From Diphasiastrum complanatum (taxonomy: Eukaryota > Streptophyta > Lycopodiopsida > Lycopodiales > Lycopodiaceae), in NCBI GenBank assembly GCA_029204225.1, contig CM055111.1:48161594-48225593 (forward strand): 64,000 bases of DNA, given 5' to 3'. Position 1 is the stretch's first letter. Each line of letters begins with the position of its first letter. Positions 19,580 through 29,752 of the stretch are shown here, in pieces. Position numbers and translations under genes: made by a program. Under the pieces are notes generated by a model. That model searched no databases, had not been told where the DNA came from, and saw only the letters and a list, made by a program, of their open reading frames with translations.

Positions 19580-20400
19580 ACACACCGTGGGTCCTCGTAG
19601 GCTATGAGAGAGTGTAGAGTGGTAGGCATGTCTCGGAACAGGCAATGATATCGCCCTCTGATCTCGTAGTATACATGGCATCTAAAGATAAAGTGCTCCT
19701 CAGAGTCCACCTCACCTAGAGAGCATAACTGGCAAATCCGCTCCTCTCTAGGAATACCATGGAACCTCCCAATCTCAATAGCTAGCTGATGAGAGGACAC
19801 CCTAAGCTGCCCCAATGTGAATCTAAGGCAATGTGACAATCCCGAATCCAAGTAGTGTGGCATGACCGGGGTCCCTGATGCATCTAGATCCAAGAAATGA
19901 GTCCGGTAGAAAGCTAGCTTAACCCCTAACTAGTTACGCCAAGTCCGCTCTAGATATGTGCGATAGAGGAAGCGTCTGATATACTGATGGGTGCCTGAGG
20001 GAAGCGTTGTGATGGAGATGCCAAATGACGCAAGTAGGAGGTGAGATGCCTAAGAGAACCATGATGACCTGTAGCCCTGATCATGAAGACGTTGTGAGGA
20101 GGATAATGCAACCTGTATGTATCGCCTGTCTATCTCTGGTAACGCCTGTATCCTCTGTATATAGGTGATGAGCTGAAGAGCTACCTCAATCTGTATAGGT
20201 GGAACTGCAAACTCGGTGCACCAGGATGACGGGAAACCGGAGACAACTGCGGAGTTAAGAAGGGTGGCTAAAATGGGGGCGAGTAAGTCAGAGGCATGGG
20301 AGAGGAGTTTAGATTCAAGGTCTTCAATATCTCTGGCCTTGTGGGACTTCATCTTCTTAATGGCTGCAAGTACCATGTTAGATGTGAAGAAGGAGAACTC
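19580..20400 (-). pseudogene. LINE2 ORF2 remnant: RT edge joined to C-terminal domain
   Basis: One frame (20376 downward) runs MVLAAIKKMKSHKARDIEDL through FPSSWCT at the start of RT and passes directly into EFAVPPIQIEVALQL of the post-RT region, skipping the whole RT palm. The C-terminal block (19893-19564) has the HQLAIEIGRFHGIPREER segment and CQLC...HFIFRC zinc motif, then leaves the frame at the inversion. RT is absent, so no enzymatic function remains. Confidence 0.8.
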
Positions 20401-20431
20401 AGATGGTCGTGGAGATATAGAGATTACCTCA

Positions 20432-21095
20432 TGTGCCTCTCCAAACTACAGTAAGTGCTCACCATATGAAGTAGTAGGTCCCGAACTGTCCGCAGAGGTC
20501 CTGGTAACTCCAAGCATATCACTGAAAAGGGCACGAACTTGTAGCTGATCAGTGGTGTCGAAGAACTCTGTTTACCTGGAAGATGTCCGGGCATTAAAAT
20601 CCTCCGTGAGGAGAATATGCCCCCGCTCTGAGAATCTGATAATATCTGGTGAGAGGTCCTGATATGGGGATCCAATACCCTCAGCAAAAGACGAGGACTT
20701 TGGTGGAAAATAACATGCTGCAATAAAGAGATCGCTATCCAAACCAATATCCTGGCCCACGATGCGAGTCCATATGTAGCGGGCCTGCTCGTCATGTCGG
20801 ATGAAGTCGATACTCGAATGGAGAGTCTCTTCGTACAAGCAGGCGATCCCACCTGAACCTCATCCACTGGCCGATCTAGTCTCTCGTCGGAATACTAAGT
20901 CCCATCTATATCCAGGAAAAGAAGGAAGTCCTCGCTCCGAGCTCTCTGTGTCTCCATGAAGAATAATATATCTCTGCCTGTCATAAAATCAACAAGGTCC
21001 CCTGCCGTAGAGGATGAGTATATGCCAGCACAATTCCACACTCCAATCCGAAGGTGGTGTGGATGGGGCCCCAGGGTGCTCCCAACCCCAAGCAC
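20432..21095 (-). pseudogene. LINE2 endonuclease remnant
   Basis: N-terminal endonuclease motifs GVWNCAGI and DILFFMETQ (21050-20940) are followed by YEETLHSSIDFIRHDEQARYIWTR and CYFPPKSSS (20838-20690), then DFNARTSSR (20600-20572), the DFN catalytic motif with the preceding glycine changed (TEDFN). The SDH motif end of the domain is lost in the deletion near 20432. Frame changes occur. Its start overlaps the end of ORF1 in another frame. Confidence 0.75.
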
Positions 21096-21104
21096 CCCAA
21101 ATCC

Positions 21105-21764
21105 CTAGCACTGGGATCTGCTAGGAGCGCTATCAAGAAAGTGCACTCGCCCATCTCGATAAATGACTCGTCTGCCAGACTCACGGGCTGCCTGAAAGGC
21201 CTTACGCCTCTCCTCTACCTGGATATATGTGAGGTCGTTATCCATATAGATAGTGGTGCCACGTAACTTATCTCTGCACCGCAAAGCATCTCGGTGGCTC
21301 TCTAGGGAAGTGAAACGGATAATGAGTGTAGTTGCGTCTCTGGTGGTCCTCCAAGCTGTATCTAGCCCATCTGTCATATGTCCTAGAGTGGTCTCGAGAA
21401 ATCTCATGGCTTTGGCAATGGCATCTTGTGTGTCCGGTACCCCACGAACCCTGATGTTATGGGCCTTTTGCTCCCTTGACCTCTCTTCTGAAATGGTGGC
21501 TGAGATGACGGAGGAAATTGGGGCGCTAGGCTTGGTGCCTTTCTTCAAGACTACTGCCCATGAGTCTTTATGCTGCTCAATTTTACCCTCAAGCTCCCTT
21601 ATCATGGTGGTGGTCAATTCCGAGGCTGCAACCTGCTTAGTATTGACCACCTGCTCCAATGAAGCAACTTTGGACTGCAACACATTCTTTTCCTTGAGTA
21701 AGGAGACCACTATTCCCTTCAGCTGTAAGAGTTCCTGTTTCAAAAGCTGGAAATCGGCTTTCAT
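21105..21764 (-). CDS. LINE2 ORF1 protein (219 aa, open)
   Basis: Complete open frame. Residues 1-65 form a leucine heptad coiled coil (LLKQELLQLKGIVVSLLKEK). Residues about 105-210 are RRM-like with a C-terminal domain as in L1-type ORF1p: NIRVRGVPDTQDAIAKAMRFL, TTLIIRFTSLESHRDALR, GTTIYMDNDLTYIQVEERRKAF and RVIYRDGRVHFL. In LINEs this protein trimerises by the coiled coil, binds element RNA and acts as a nucleic-acid chaperone. The true start may lie upstream because the 5' end is cut at 21780 by Copia C1 sequence. The copy at 60267-61001 shares the RRM half but has a different coiled coil. Intact reading, but the rest of the element is dead. Confidence 0.75.
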   Translation of the reverse strand: MKADFQLLKQELLQLKGIVVSLLKEKNVLQSKVASLEQVVNTKQVAASELTTTMIRELEGKIEQHKDSWAVVLKKGTKPSAPISSVISATISEERSREQKAHNIRVRGVPDTQDAIAKAMRFLETTLGHMTDGLDTAWRTTRDATTLIIRFTSLESHRDALRCRDKLRGTTIYMDNDLTYIQVEERRKAFQAARESGRRVIYRDGRVHFLDSAPSRSQC

Positions 21765-21780
21765 TTGGTCAGCTTCCTAG

Positions 21781-23533
21781 GAGGACAATAGTTTGGTTGA
21801 TTTGGAAGGGATGTATGGGATGGGTACCGCAGAGAAAAACTTCAACATTCACACTATGTGGGCTGTCCCCCTTCAAGATATGAGTTGGCCACATCCAATT
21901 AATTCTTTTCATCAAATGCACATCACGACTAACAATAATCTTGTTAGTGCTCAAATTGAACAGCCTACAGCCTTTGCTTTCACTACTATAGCCAACAAAA
22001 ATGCATTTAACTCCTTTATCCTCAAGCTTTGTACGAAGTTTATTTGGAACAAAAGCATAAGTCGTACAACCAAAAATGTGAAAGTGAGAGGTTGTAGGCT
22101 TCTTTCCATACCAAACTTCATAAGGAGTTAATACTTTCAATGCTTTAATAGGACAACGATTGCTTATGTATGCTGCCGTTATAACCGCTTCAACCCAAAA
22201 CTTGTGAGGCAGCCCCTTTTCTTTGAGCATGCAACAGGCCATCTCCATAAGTGTGCGATTCTTTCGCTCGACAACACCATTTTGTTGAGGCGTATAGGGA
22301 GTTGTCATTTGATGTGGAATTCCCTTTTCTCAAAGAAATGCACCGAACGTATTCTTAATGTATTCTCCTCCTCGATCGGTGCGTAGGGTCTTCAAAGAAT
22401 GCCCAAACTGATTTTCCACCATTGCTAAAAAATCTTTGAAACGTTGAAAAACTTCCGATTTAGCCTTCATAGGATAGATCCATGTAAAACGGGAAAAGTC
22501 ACAAAATAGATGCACTTTCCAATGGATTCGGTCCTCATTGGACCACAAACATCACTATGAACCAAATCAAATATATCAAGAATCCTTATAGTTCCATCAA
22601 TTGGAAAAGGTTTCCTTTGAAACTTTCCAAGTATGCACCCCTCGCATACATGCCTTTCCGGCTGCTCAATAGTAGGAATGTCTTCTACCATATTAAATGT
22701 CTTCAGCTTCTTCAAACTTGCAAAGTTGAGATGCCCAAACCTTGCGTGCCACAATTCAGCCAACTCCAATGATTGTGATGTAAAAGCAACAAGACATGTA
22801 GAGGGAATTCGTCGCTCATAGATATCCATAATGAATAAGCCAGCATGCATTGTTCCCGAAACAATAATCAAGAGAGATCTTTTAGGATCCTTGACAAGAC
22901 ACTTATCTTCTTTGAACTCAACAACTAGTCCTTGCTTCAACATAGTTGAAACCGAAAGAAAATTCTTCTTAATCCCGGAACATAAAGCACATTCTTAAGG
23001 TACTTTTCTTCACCATTAGGCAAAATGATGGCTACAATTCCAATTCCATGAATAGAATAAGATGCATCATCCGCACATTGTACCTTACTTCCATTTTGCA
23101 CTTTCACTAATTTAGTGAATGCTTCTTTACGAGAAGTCATATGACGAGTAACACCACTATCAATCACCCATTCAATGGGCTGAAAATCAGCAACTTGCAA
23201 AACAGAATCTGAATTCCTCATAGATGTAGTAGTACTAGTAGAAGCAATATTAGACACAAAAGCATAGTCTTGGTTGAAGAGATCACCACTAGCTTCAAGC
23301 TCTTGCTCCAAAGTAGCAAGTGAAGCACTAGTATCAATTCCTTTACTCTCCTCTTTCGCAAGCTTCTTCTTACAATCCTTGATGAAGTGGCCATACTTCT
23401 TGCAATAATGGCACTTCCCTTTCTTCTTTTGAGTGTTGACATTTTGACCTCCAACGGGCTTTTGCTCATCCTTGGAAGGAGGCTTCCCCTTTCCTTTTGA
23501 CTTACCTTTGCCCTTGCCTTTCGTGAAAAAAGC
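21781..23533 (-). pseudogene. Copia C1 zinc knuckle, protease and integrase remnants
   Basis: CCHC knuckle (CHYCKKYGHFIKDC, near 23420-23380, in a broken frame), protease WVIDSGVTRHMT (near 23165-23130), GAG-pre-integrase ELWHARFGHLNFASLKKL and CEGCILGKFQRKPF (near 22760-22620), integrase core with LVHSDVCGPM (near 22560) and LRTDRGGEY (near 22380), and PYTPQQNGVVERKNRTL (near 22300-22250). D, D and E are all still readable. Frame breaks lie near 22940, 22540 and 22320. It stops at 21769-21780 where LINE2 begins, before any RT. Confidence 0.8.
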
Positions 23534-24026
23534 TTAATCTTGTTGAGTGTCACCTGCAAAGTTTTGTCTCGTTTGCTCCTCTTGAAGAAGCAGCCCAACA
23601 AGTTCATCAAAGGAGAGTTGATGTCCCCTAAGAGAGATACTCAAAGATGAAACAAATGGAAGATAAGATGAAGGTAATGAGTTGAGAGTAATGGAAATAA
23701 ATTGAGCATCCTCAATTATCTCATCAATATTGAGAAGCTCCTCACTAAGATCCTTGATCTTCGTCACGTGATTGGTCACTTGATCCCCTTCTTGCAATGA
23801 TGATGATCCACGAGGTGTAGGAGGTGCCAAAGACGGAGCCACCATTGACCAAATCCCACAGCCCTTTCGCTATGAGAAGATTCTTCATCATGTAACTCCA
23901 CAAGGAGTAGTTTGTGCCATCCAACCGATCTTCACTAAACAAAGAACCGATAGCTTCCGATTCTTTAGCCATTACCTGCAACAAAATTTCAGCTTGTAGT
24001 AAATAGGAAAGAGAGCCTTTCCACAA
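23534..24026 (-). pseudogene. Copia C1 gag remnant
   Basis: Gag start with LDGTNYSLWSYMMKNLLIAKGLWDLV, then a break at about 23840 where roughly the middle third of gag is missing, then VTKIKDLSEELLNI and LSFDELVGLLLQEEQTRQ in another frame (23845-23534). The knuckle follows in the next entry. Inactive. Confidence 0.75.
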
Positions 24027-24671
24027 CCAAATCTACTCAAAAATTTGCAGCAAACAAAGAGCTGAAAGTAGGAGCACAAGATGTCTTTCAATCTGCAACC
24101 AAAGTGCCCAAAAGATAATGGATAGATGGCTGTCTTTCTGCACAAAAAAACCAGCTTCTTGAAAATTAGGTTAGCTTCGATTGAAGCCTACACCGAAACC
24201 CAATTAGGAAGCCAAATAGTGTGATCAACACACACTCCAATAGGGCTGTTAAAAGTGCCCTACTACTTGCTGAGAATCTGCAAATTTCCAGCCACAAGTT
24301 GACCTAACCCTGAATAGGGTTTGCTGAATTTTGGGCGCCCTCCTACACAAATGCAAACCTGAAAACAAAAACAGCAAGATAAGGAGACACCACAACCGAA
24401 AATCAATAGCAGATTTTTGGGCGCCCTCCAAAAAACAAAACTTGCTGAAAACTGGTTGCATAAAAATCAGATTTGAGATTCTGATTTTTGGGTGCCAAAA
24501 ATTGCTCCTCCAAGATCTCTGATGGCCGCCCTCCTTCAACCTGAAAAGAGACAAAAAAGCTGATTCAAATTCCACTTGAAAAGATCAGCAAGATGCTGAA
24601 ATTTCACAACAAAAAGCAGAGAAGCTCCTCTTCTGATAGGGCGCCAACAAACAAGCTTGTTGCAGATCCGG
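24027..24671 (-). other. Copia C1 leader with repeated GGCGCC units
   Basis: Untranslated leader carrying repeated GGGCGCCCTCC boxes (near 24336, 24419, and variants near 24530 and 24640), each followed by a short A-rich or CCTGAAA stretch. The same boxes occur in the Copia C2 leader. No gene is visible. Confidence 0.6.
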
Positions 24672-24685
24672 TAGCTCTGATACCA
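24672..24685 (-). other. primer binding site, Copia C1
   Basis: Minus strand TGGTATCAGAGCTA next to the LTR, one or two bases away from the perfect tRNA-Met complement. Confidence 0.8.
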
Positions 24686-25123
24686 TGTAGGAAAGCAAGA
24701 GTCAAGTCACCAAGATCTAGTTATCAATCAATCTCCACAGAAAACAAGAGAGAAGAGGCTGGGCGCCCAACTCTAAGAGAGACAGCAACAAGAGCAATGG
24801 AGAGCAATGCTTAGCCAAACTGTAAAAATGGAATACACAATGAGCATCTAAGTACCCTACCTGGATGTGACCAAATGCCACCAAACCCTAAGGTTAACCA
24901 CTTACTAAATATAGGGCACCCCCAAAAGTCAAGATAGGGCCCCTAAACAAAATTAGACCCCTAAGGACCCACGAGTCAATACATGACCAAAATTGGGTCC
25001 AACTAAACTTAAGACAAACTTAAGATGGCCTAAATAACTAAATACCCATGGTTACACAAATCTCGACCTTTTGGGTCAAAGTAACCTATGGATTAACTTT
25101 AGCATAGTCATTTATTTCTAGCA
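24686..25123 (-). repeat. Copia C1 5' LTR
   Basis: 438 bp, TGTAGGAAAGC to TTTCTAGCA. Long shared blocks with 63039-63482 include CACCCCCAAAAGTCAAGATA and TCTCGACCTTTTGGGTCAAA, so both are the same LTR family. Confidence 0.85.
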
Positions 25124-25317
25124 ATTTAGCAGTATATATGCTCCCACATGTTCCAGATATCATCACATCTACTTCAATTCATAGCATTTAGATTTGCTAT
25201 TTCTGTTATCGTTTTGGAGACGTTTCATATGCTCCCATGGTTACCACATACCTGACATGTACATTTACTAGTCTTATATGCCTTTTGGCATGGAAAAGAC
25301 ATTAATAAAGCTTTCTT

Positions 25318-25319
<2 letters not shown>
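25124..25319 (+). mobile_element. LINE 3' UTR fragment
   Basis: Only the last about 200 bp of a LINE: AGCAGTATATATGCTCCCAC, GTTTTGGAGACGTTTCATAT, then the perfect hairpin ATGCCTTTTGGCAT (25278-25291), GGAAAAGACATTAATAAAG and CTTTCTTTCTT. It aligns with 5265-5453. The left part of the LINE is cut by the Copia C1 LTR. Confidence 0.85.

Positions 25320-25378
<59 letters not shown>
25320..25378 (+). repeat. (TC)n LINE tail
   Basis: About 58 bp of TC repeat ending the LINE fragment. Confidence 0.95.
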
Positions 25379-25381
<3 letters not shown>

Positions 25382-25934
25382 TCTATCGTAGAACCACCAG
25401 AAAAAAGAAAATTGCATATGAGATTGGCCAAGGTAAGAAAATGATGGATCTCCTTTTCAATTCCTCATCAGGTTCGTTCTGGAAGAAGTTCCTTCCACGA
25501 TCACCTCCACCACGGATTACAGACCTCAGCACTTGGGTCACAAGTTATGGACTTGGCTCATTACATTTGCCGCGTCCATTCTTTTATTGTTATTATGCAT
25601 AAGCAGGCCTAAGGGCCCTTTTTATTCATATATTGGCCTTGGGCCCTATTTGGTTATATTTTTAGGACTTGGTCACATTGATTTGGAGTGGGGATCCTCC
25701 TATTGGGAGGGCGCACTATTTTCCCTCCAAATCCTTTTGCCTCCCTCTTTTGAATCTTCCATTTGATTCAAGGAGAGGGTATAAGTAGGGCAGCATTGTA
25801 TTCCTTTATTCAGTTTATGATGATTGCTCCTCTTTAGCCTCCTTAAGCATTCTCTTCCTGCTTTCTAGCTTAAGTCCTGCTTTCTAGCTTAAGTCCTGCT
25901 TTCTAGCATAGCAAGTGAATCTTAGCTTGTAACT
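25379..25934 (+). repeat. probable 5' LTR of Gypsy-D
   Basis: Region between the LINE TC tail and the PBS. It contains a good TATA signal, GGGTATAAGTAGG at 25778-25790, about 155 bp before the PBS, and an imperfect repeat TCCTGCTTTCTAGC near 25855-25905. The left boundary is not certain because no second LTR is available. Confidence 0.5.
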
Positions 25935-25946
25935 TGGTATCAAAGC
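25935..25946 (+). other. primer binding site, Gypsy-D
   Basis: TGGTATCAAAGC, one base from the tRNA-Met complement TGGTATCAGAGC. Confidence 0.75.
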
Positions 25947-26716
25947 ACTTTCTTGCATATTGGTGGAGGCTGTCCAGCGCCCTACCACCCATCACTTTCA
26001 TCGATTTTTCTCCGTCATTTTTGCAAATTGGTGGTCCAGCGCCCTGCTAGCCCATCACTTTCGTCGATTTTTTTGGCAGATTTTCATTGTTTTTGCAGAT
26101 TTGGTAGCTATCGTCCAGCACCCTACTACCTCATCATTTTCGACACTTTTCGTCACCGATTTGTTGTCCATTTTTTATATTGATTGGAGGCTGTCCAGCG
26201 CCCTACTACCGTCTCATTTTCAACGGTTCTTTTCACCGACTTGCTGTCCGTTTTGGCTATTGATTGGAGACTGTTCAGCGCCTTACTTCAGCACCTTTAT
26301 TTTCAGCCTATTCTTTAGCATATTGTGGATCTTGGTAGTTGCTGCCCAGTGCCCTATTATCTTCAACTTTTACCTCTCTTTGTCGGCACTACCGAGTGAA
26401 CGACGGATCAGCACCCACCCAGGTATTGCTTGCGCCCTTTTTGCACTTCCTTTTTGCACCTACTTGCTGTCTTTTTTGCTCAAATACTGCTCTTTTCCAG
26501 CCCCCTATTCCTATTCATATTTGTTGCCTCACACCCTCCTCTTTCCATTTTTCCATTCTATTAGAATCCTTCTACTTTCTCAGCCCCTTATTTTCTGATT
26601 ACTATCCATCTTGATTGACTGTTTATGTGCCATTTTTGGTGATTTCGGAAGTTAGACTAAGTTGGGGTGACGACAAACGTCCTCTCCCTCAGGTTTTTGT
26701 CTCTTCCTTAGTCCCT
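25947..26716 (+). other. Gypsy-D leader with repeated CCAGCGCCCTA units
   Basis: The motif GTCCAGCGCCCT(A/G)CTA recurs about five to six times between 25970 and 26360 (with CAGCACC and CAGTGCC variants), spaced about 60-80 bp, each followed by a TTTTC-rich stretch. Repetitive leader, no gene. Confidence 0.65.
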
Positions 26717-27820
26717 ATGGCGACTTCTTCATCAGAAGACCCCCCGAAGAGCTCTTTAGATGATCATTTTACACATATTGATTCCCGCATGGATCATCTT
26801 GAGAGTCGTATTTATCGTATTCTTTCTAGCCTTGAGACTATCCTACCACAAGGGGATACCACACCCCCAGACATTCTTCATCGTCCTGGTAAAGCACCTT
26901 TATTTCCTATTTTGAGTACGCCTGCTCCTGCTCCATCTCCATCTTCAGGAGGTGCTTTTGGTAGTACGTTTGGTCTCCCTTCATATAGTGCTAGTTCTTA
27001 TGGGTCTCCTTTCGGGTCTTCTGTACCACCACCTGGATTTCCCTCCGCAGCACCAGGATTTCCTTCTACTTTTTCAGGTAATCCTGAGCCTCATTTTGCT
27101 CGTGATTTTCGTGATCGCATCCAGCTGACTACTTATTCTGGTTCATCTGATGGGAATATCTTGGAAAATTGGTTCTCTAAGTTAGAGACCTATTTTCTTA
27201 TGTTTGGCTGCGTTACATTTAGATGGTCGAGATCAGACTTGGTGGCGTGTCTATCGCTCTGAGCCTACTCGTGAGGGATTACATATATGGCCTACTTTTT
27301 GGCATGATCTTTGTATGGCTATGATTGACCCACAATGGTTGGTTCGCCAACGTGATCTGTTTCGTAGCCTTCGCCATACTAGTCATTTGACTGCTTATAT
27401 TGATCAGTTTACTGAGCTTTCTTACCTTTTTATTGATCTTCATCCTACAGAGCTTATTTCACGTTTTATTGCTGGTCTTAGAGGCTCCTTACGATATGAT
27501 GTTTCCTCTTTTCGGCCTCCTACTCTCTCAGATGCTATCTCCTTGGCTACTGCCCTATAGGATAAGTATCCTGAGTTGTCCACTTCTTCTCGTTTTTCTC
27601 GCCCTCTTTCCACTGCTTCTCCTACTTTGGCTTCTTCTACTATCATTCCTTCTCACCCTTCTACACCTCGCCCTGCCTTTGTTCGCAGTTATTCAGCCGT
27701 AGAGTTCGCTGAGATTCAGCAGAAGCGCCTCTGTTATCGCTGTAAGAGTCCAGATCATCTCGCCCGTGATTGCCGACAGTCTCCTGGTCCTCCTACCGTT
27801 ATTTTTACCATGAGGATCTT
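26717..27820 (+). pseudogene. Gypsy-D gag with zinc knuckle
   Basis: ATG 26717 (MATSSSEDPPKSS) fits a gag start; the same frame is open upstream, but that part is leader. A Pro/Ser-rich segment (about residues 65-130) precedes RDRIQLTTYSGSSDGNILENWFSKLETYF. A frame change near 27205 leads to LHLDGRDQTWWRVY, SLRHTSHLTAYIDQFTELSYL and LISRFIAGLRGSLRYDV, the core of Ty3 gag. After a TAG near 27560 comes a knuckle, CYRCKSPDHLARDC (near 27732-27773). Broken by one frameshift and one stop. Confidence 0.8.
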
Positions 27821-28150
27821 ACTCTTGATGATTCTGATGTTTATATCCAAATTCTTGATACTCCTGACCCACATTCTGTTGACGAGTCGGCTGACCCGCT
27901 TCCTGATGATCATGCTTCTGCCGCTTGCCATGTGCAGCCTGCTTATGCTACTTGGGCTGGGCGTCCTGGTCCTCGTTCTATTCAATTACGTGTTCGCATT
28001 TTGGGGAGAGAGATATTGCTTTGGTGGATACGGGCAATACACACTCATTTATTGGCAGTTACATTTCCACCAGGATTCGTGCTACACCTATTTCTGCTAC
28101 ACGGTCTCTCAGTGTCGAGGTGCTAGCTCACATACTTTTATCAGCTCTCA
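27821..28150 (+). pseudogene. Gypsy-D protease remnant
   Basis: The frame read at 27925-28170 contains ALVDTGNTHSFIGSYI (near 28015-28065), a normal DTG-type aspartic protease site followed by the NTHSFI stretch seen in plant Gypsy elements. It ends at the joint to RNase H near 28140. Confidence 0.7.
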
Positions 28151-29752
28151 GATCAGCGTTTTATTGTTGAGACTGATGCTAGTGCTATTGGTTTAGGTGC
28201 CCTTCTCCGTCAGTCCGAGTGTGTTATTGCTTATGAGTCTCGTCGTTTGCGCTCTTATGAGCAACGTTACTCTGTACATGAAAAAGAACTACTTGTTGTC
28301 ATCCATGCTCTTAAGAAATGGCGTCATTATTTGTATCGTGTTCCCTTTGATATTATTACTGATCATCAGTCTCTCCGTTATCTTTTTTCTCAGCGTGATC
28401 TTAGTGATCGTCAATATCGTTGGTTACAATTTTTACAGTCTTTTCACTTTGATATTTTGTATCGTCCAGGTAAGGCAAACACGACAGCTGATGCTTTATC
28501 TCGTCTTCCTGCATTGTTACATAGTATTGTTGCTTCAGTTCCTTCTTGGTTTGTTGATTTACTGGCCACATATTTGTCTTGTTCTGACTTTTCTGATGTT
28601 TATCATACTCGTCCCCTTTCGTCCTCTCGGAAGTTCCAGGTTTATACTATTGTTGATGATCGTTTATACCACTATGGTGCTTTATGTATTCCCAGTACTC
28701 TTTCCATTCGTCCTCAATTGTTGTCTGATGCTCATGCTTCCCCTATTGGTGGCCATTTTGGTTTTCAAAAGTCTTATGCACGTCTTAAGGACAATTTCTA
28801 TTGGCCATCCATGAAGTCTGAGCTAGCCCATCTTATTCGTGATTGTCCTTTTTGTGCCCGTAATAAATACTCCCGTGCTAAGTCCGCCGGTTTGCTCCAG
28901 AGTTGGTCCATTCCTCATCGCCATTGGACAGATATTTCTATGGACTTTATCCTTGGTCTTCCTCATACCCGTCGTGGTCATGACTCTTGTATGGTGGTGG
29001 TAGATCGGTTCTCGAAACAGACACACTTTATACCGGTCCGCAGTACTATTACAGTTGAGCAGTGCGCACGTCTTTTTCTATCAGATATTTTTTGCCTACA
29101 TGGTATGCCACGTACTATCCTATCTGATCGGGATAGTAAGCTTACATCTATGTTCTGGACAGAGCTTATGCGTATTTTGGATGTACAGCTTCTGATGGGT
29201 ACTGCTTATCATTCTACTGCTGATGGGCAGACTGAGGTCCTTAATCGGATCCTTGAGGATTACCTTCGACATTTTGTTTCTCCTTCCGGGAAGGATTGGG
29301 ACCAGCATTTATGTTTGGCAGAGTATAGCATAATAGCTCTGTTAGTACCAGCATTGGAGTTTCACCTTTCTTATTGGCTCATGGGTATGCTCCACTTTTG
29401 CCAGGGGTGCCTCTTCCTCTCGATGATACACCAGTTACCATTGCTTCTTTTTTATCCGGTGCTCGTGAGCTTATTGCTAGGGCTACTACTCACTTACAGC
29501 ATGTTCAGCAACGCTATCAGACTACTATTGATCGTCATTGCCGTCATGTTGAGTTTCAGGTTGGTGATATGGTTTACCTCCGGTTAGGCTTTGCACGTCA
29601 TCACTTTGTTCAGGGTCACGCTTCTACTGAGAAGCTTGCACCACGCTATTATGGGCCTTACTGTATCTTGGATCGCCTCAGCCCTATTACATACTAGTTA
29701 CAGTTGCCTGATTCTACACAAGCTTGTGATATCTTTCATGTTAGCCTGATAC
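28151..29752 (+). pseudogene. Gypsy-D RNase H and integrase
   Basis: RNase H starts with VETDASAIGLGALL (near 28165), then RYSVHEKELLVVIHALKKWRHYL, ITDHQSLRYL and TTADALSRL. Integrase has a zinc-binding segment (CPFCARNK for the CC pair), core MDFILGLP (D), SDRDSKLTSMFW (D) and STADGQTEVLNRIL (E), near 28945, 29125 and 29220-29255. A frame change near 29325 precedes the C-terminal part (VGDMVYLRL, KLAPRYYGPYCILDRL). A TAG at 29697 and the cut at 29753 end it. All catalytic residues are readable, but the gene is broken. Confidence 0.82.

Larger units (their letters stand above)
19035..21780 (-). mobile_element. LINE2: internally deleted LINE with complete ORF1
   Basis: Minus-strand LINE running from ORF1 (21764) to the TC tail. 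Compared with LINE1 it lacks two blocks: one in the endonuclease C-terminal part (joint near 20432, equal to LINE1 about 7830 to 8400) and one covering most of RT (joint near 20215, equal to about 8617 to 15898). It also has a small inversion at 19498-19579. The 5' end abuts Copia C1 at about 21780. Confidence 0.8.
21781..25123 (-). mobile_element. Copia C1: truncated Copia element (5' LTR to integrase)
   Basis: Minus strand. 5' LTR (24686-25123), PBS, long leader, gag, protease and integrase are present in order, but RT, RNase H and the 3' LTR are missing: the sequence changes into the 5' end of LINE2 at about 21780. The same LTR family occurs at 63039-63482 (Copia C2). On the outer side the LTR abuts LINE 3' UTR sequence (25124), so it was inserted in a LINE. 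Confidence 0.8.
25379..29752 (+). mobile_element. Gypsy-D: Ty3/Gypsy element lacking the RT core and 3' LTR
   Basis: A plus-strand element, not closely related to Gypsy-1. Order: probable 5' LTR, PBS (25935-25946), about 770 bp leader, gag, CCHC knuckle, protease, then RNase H and integrase. RT between protease and RNase H is deleted (joint at about 28140). The end is cut at about 29753 within the integrase C-terminal region; no 3' LTR is found. Confidence 0.8.
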
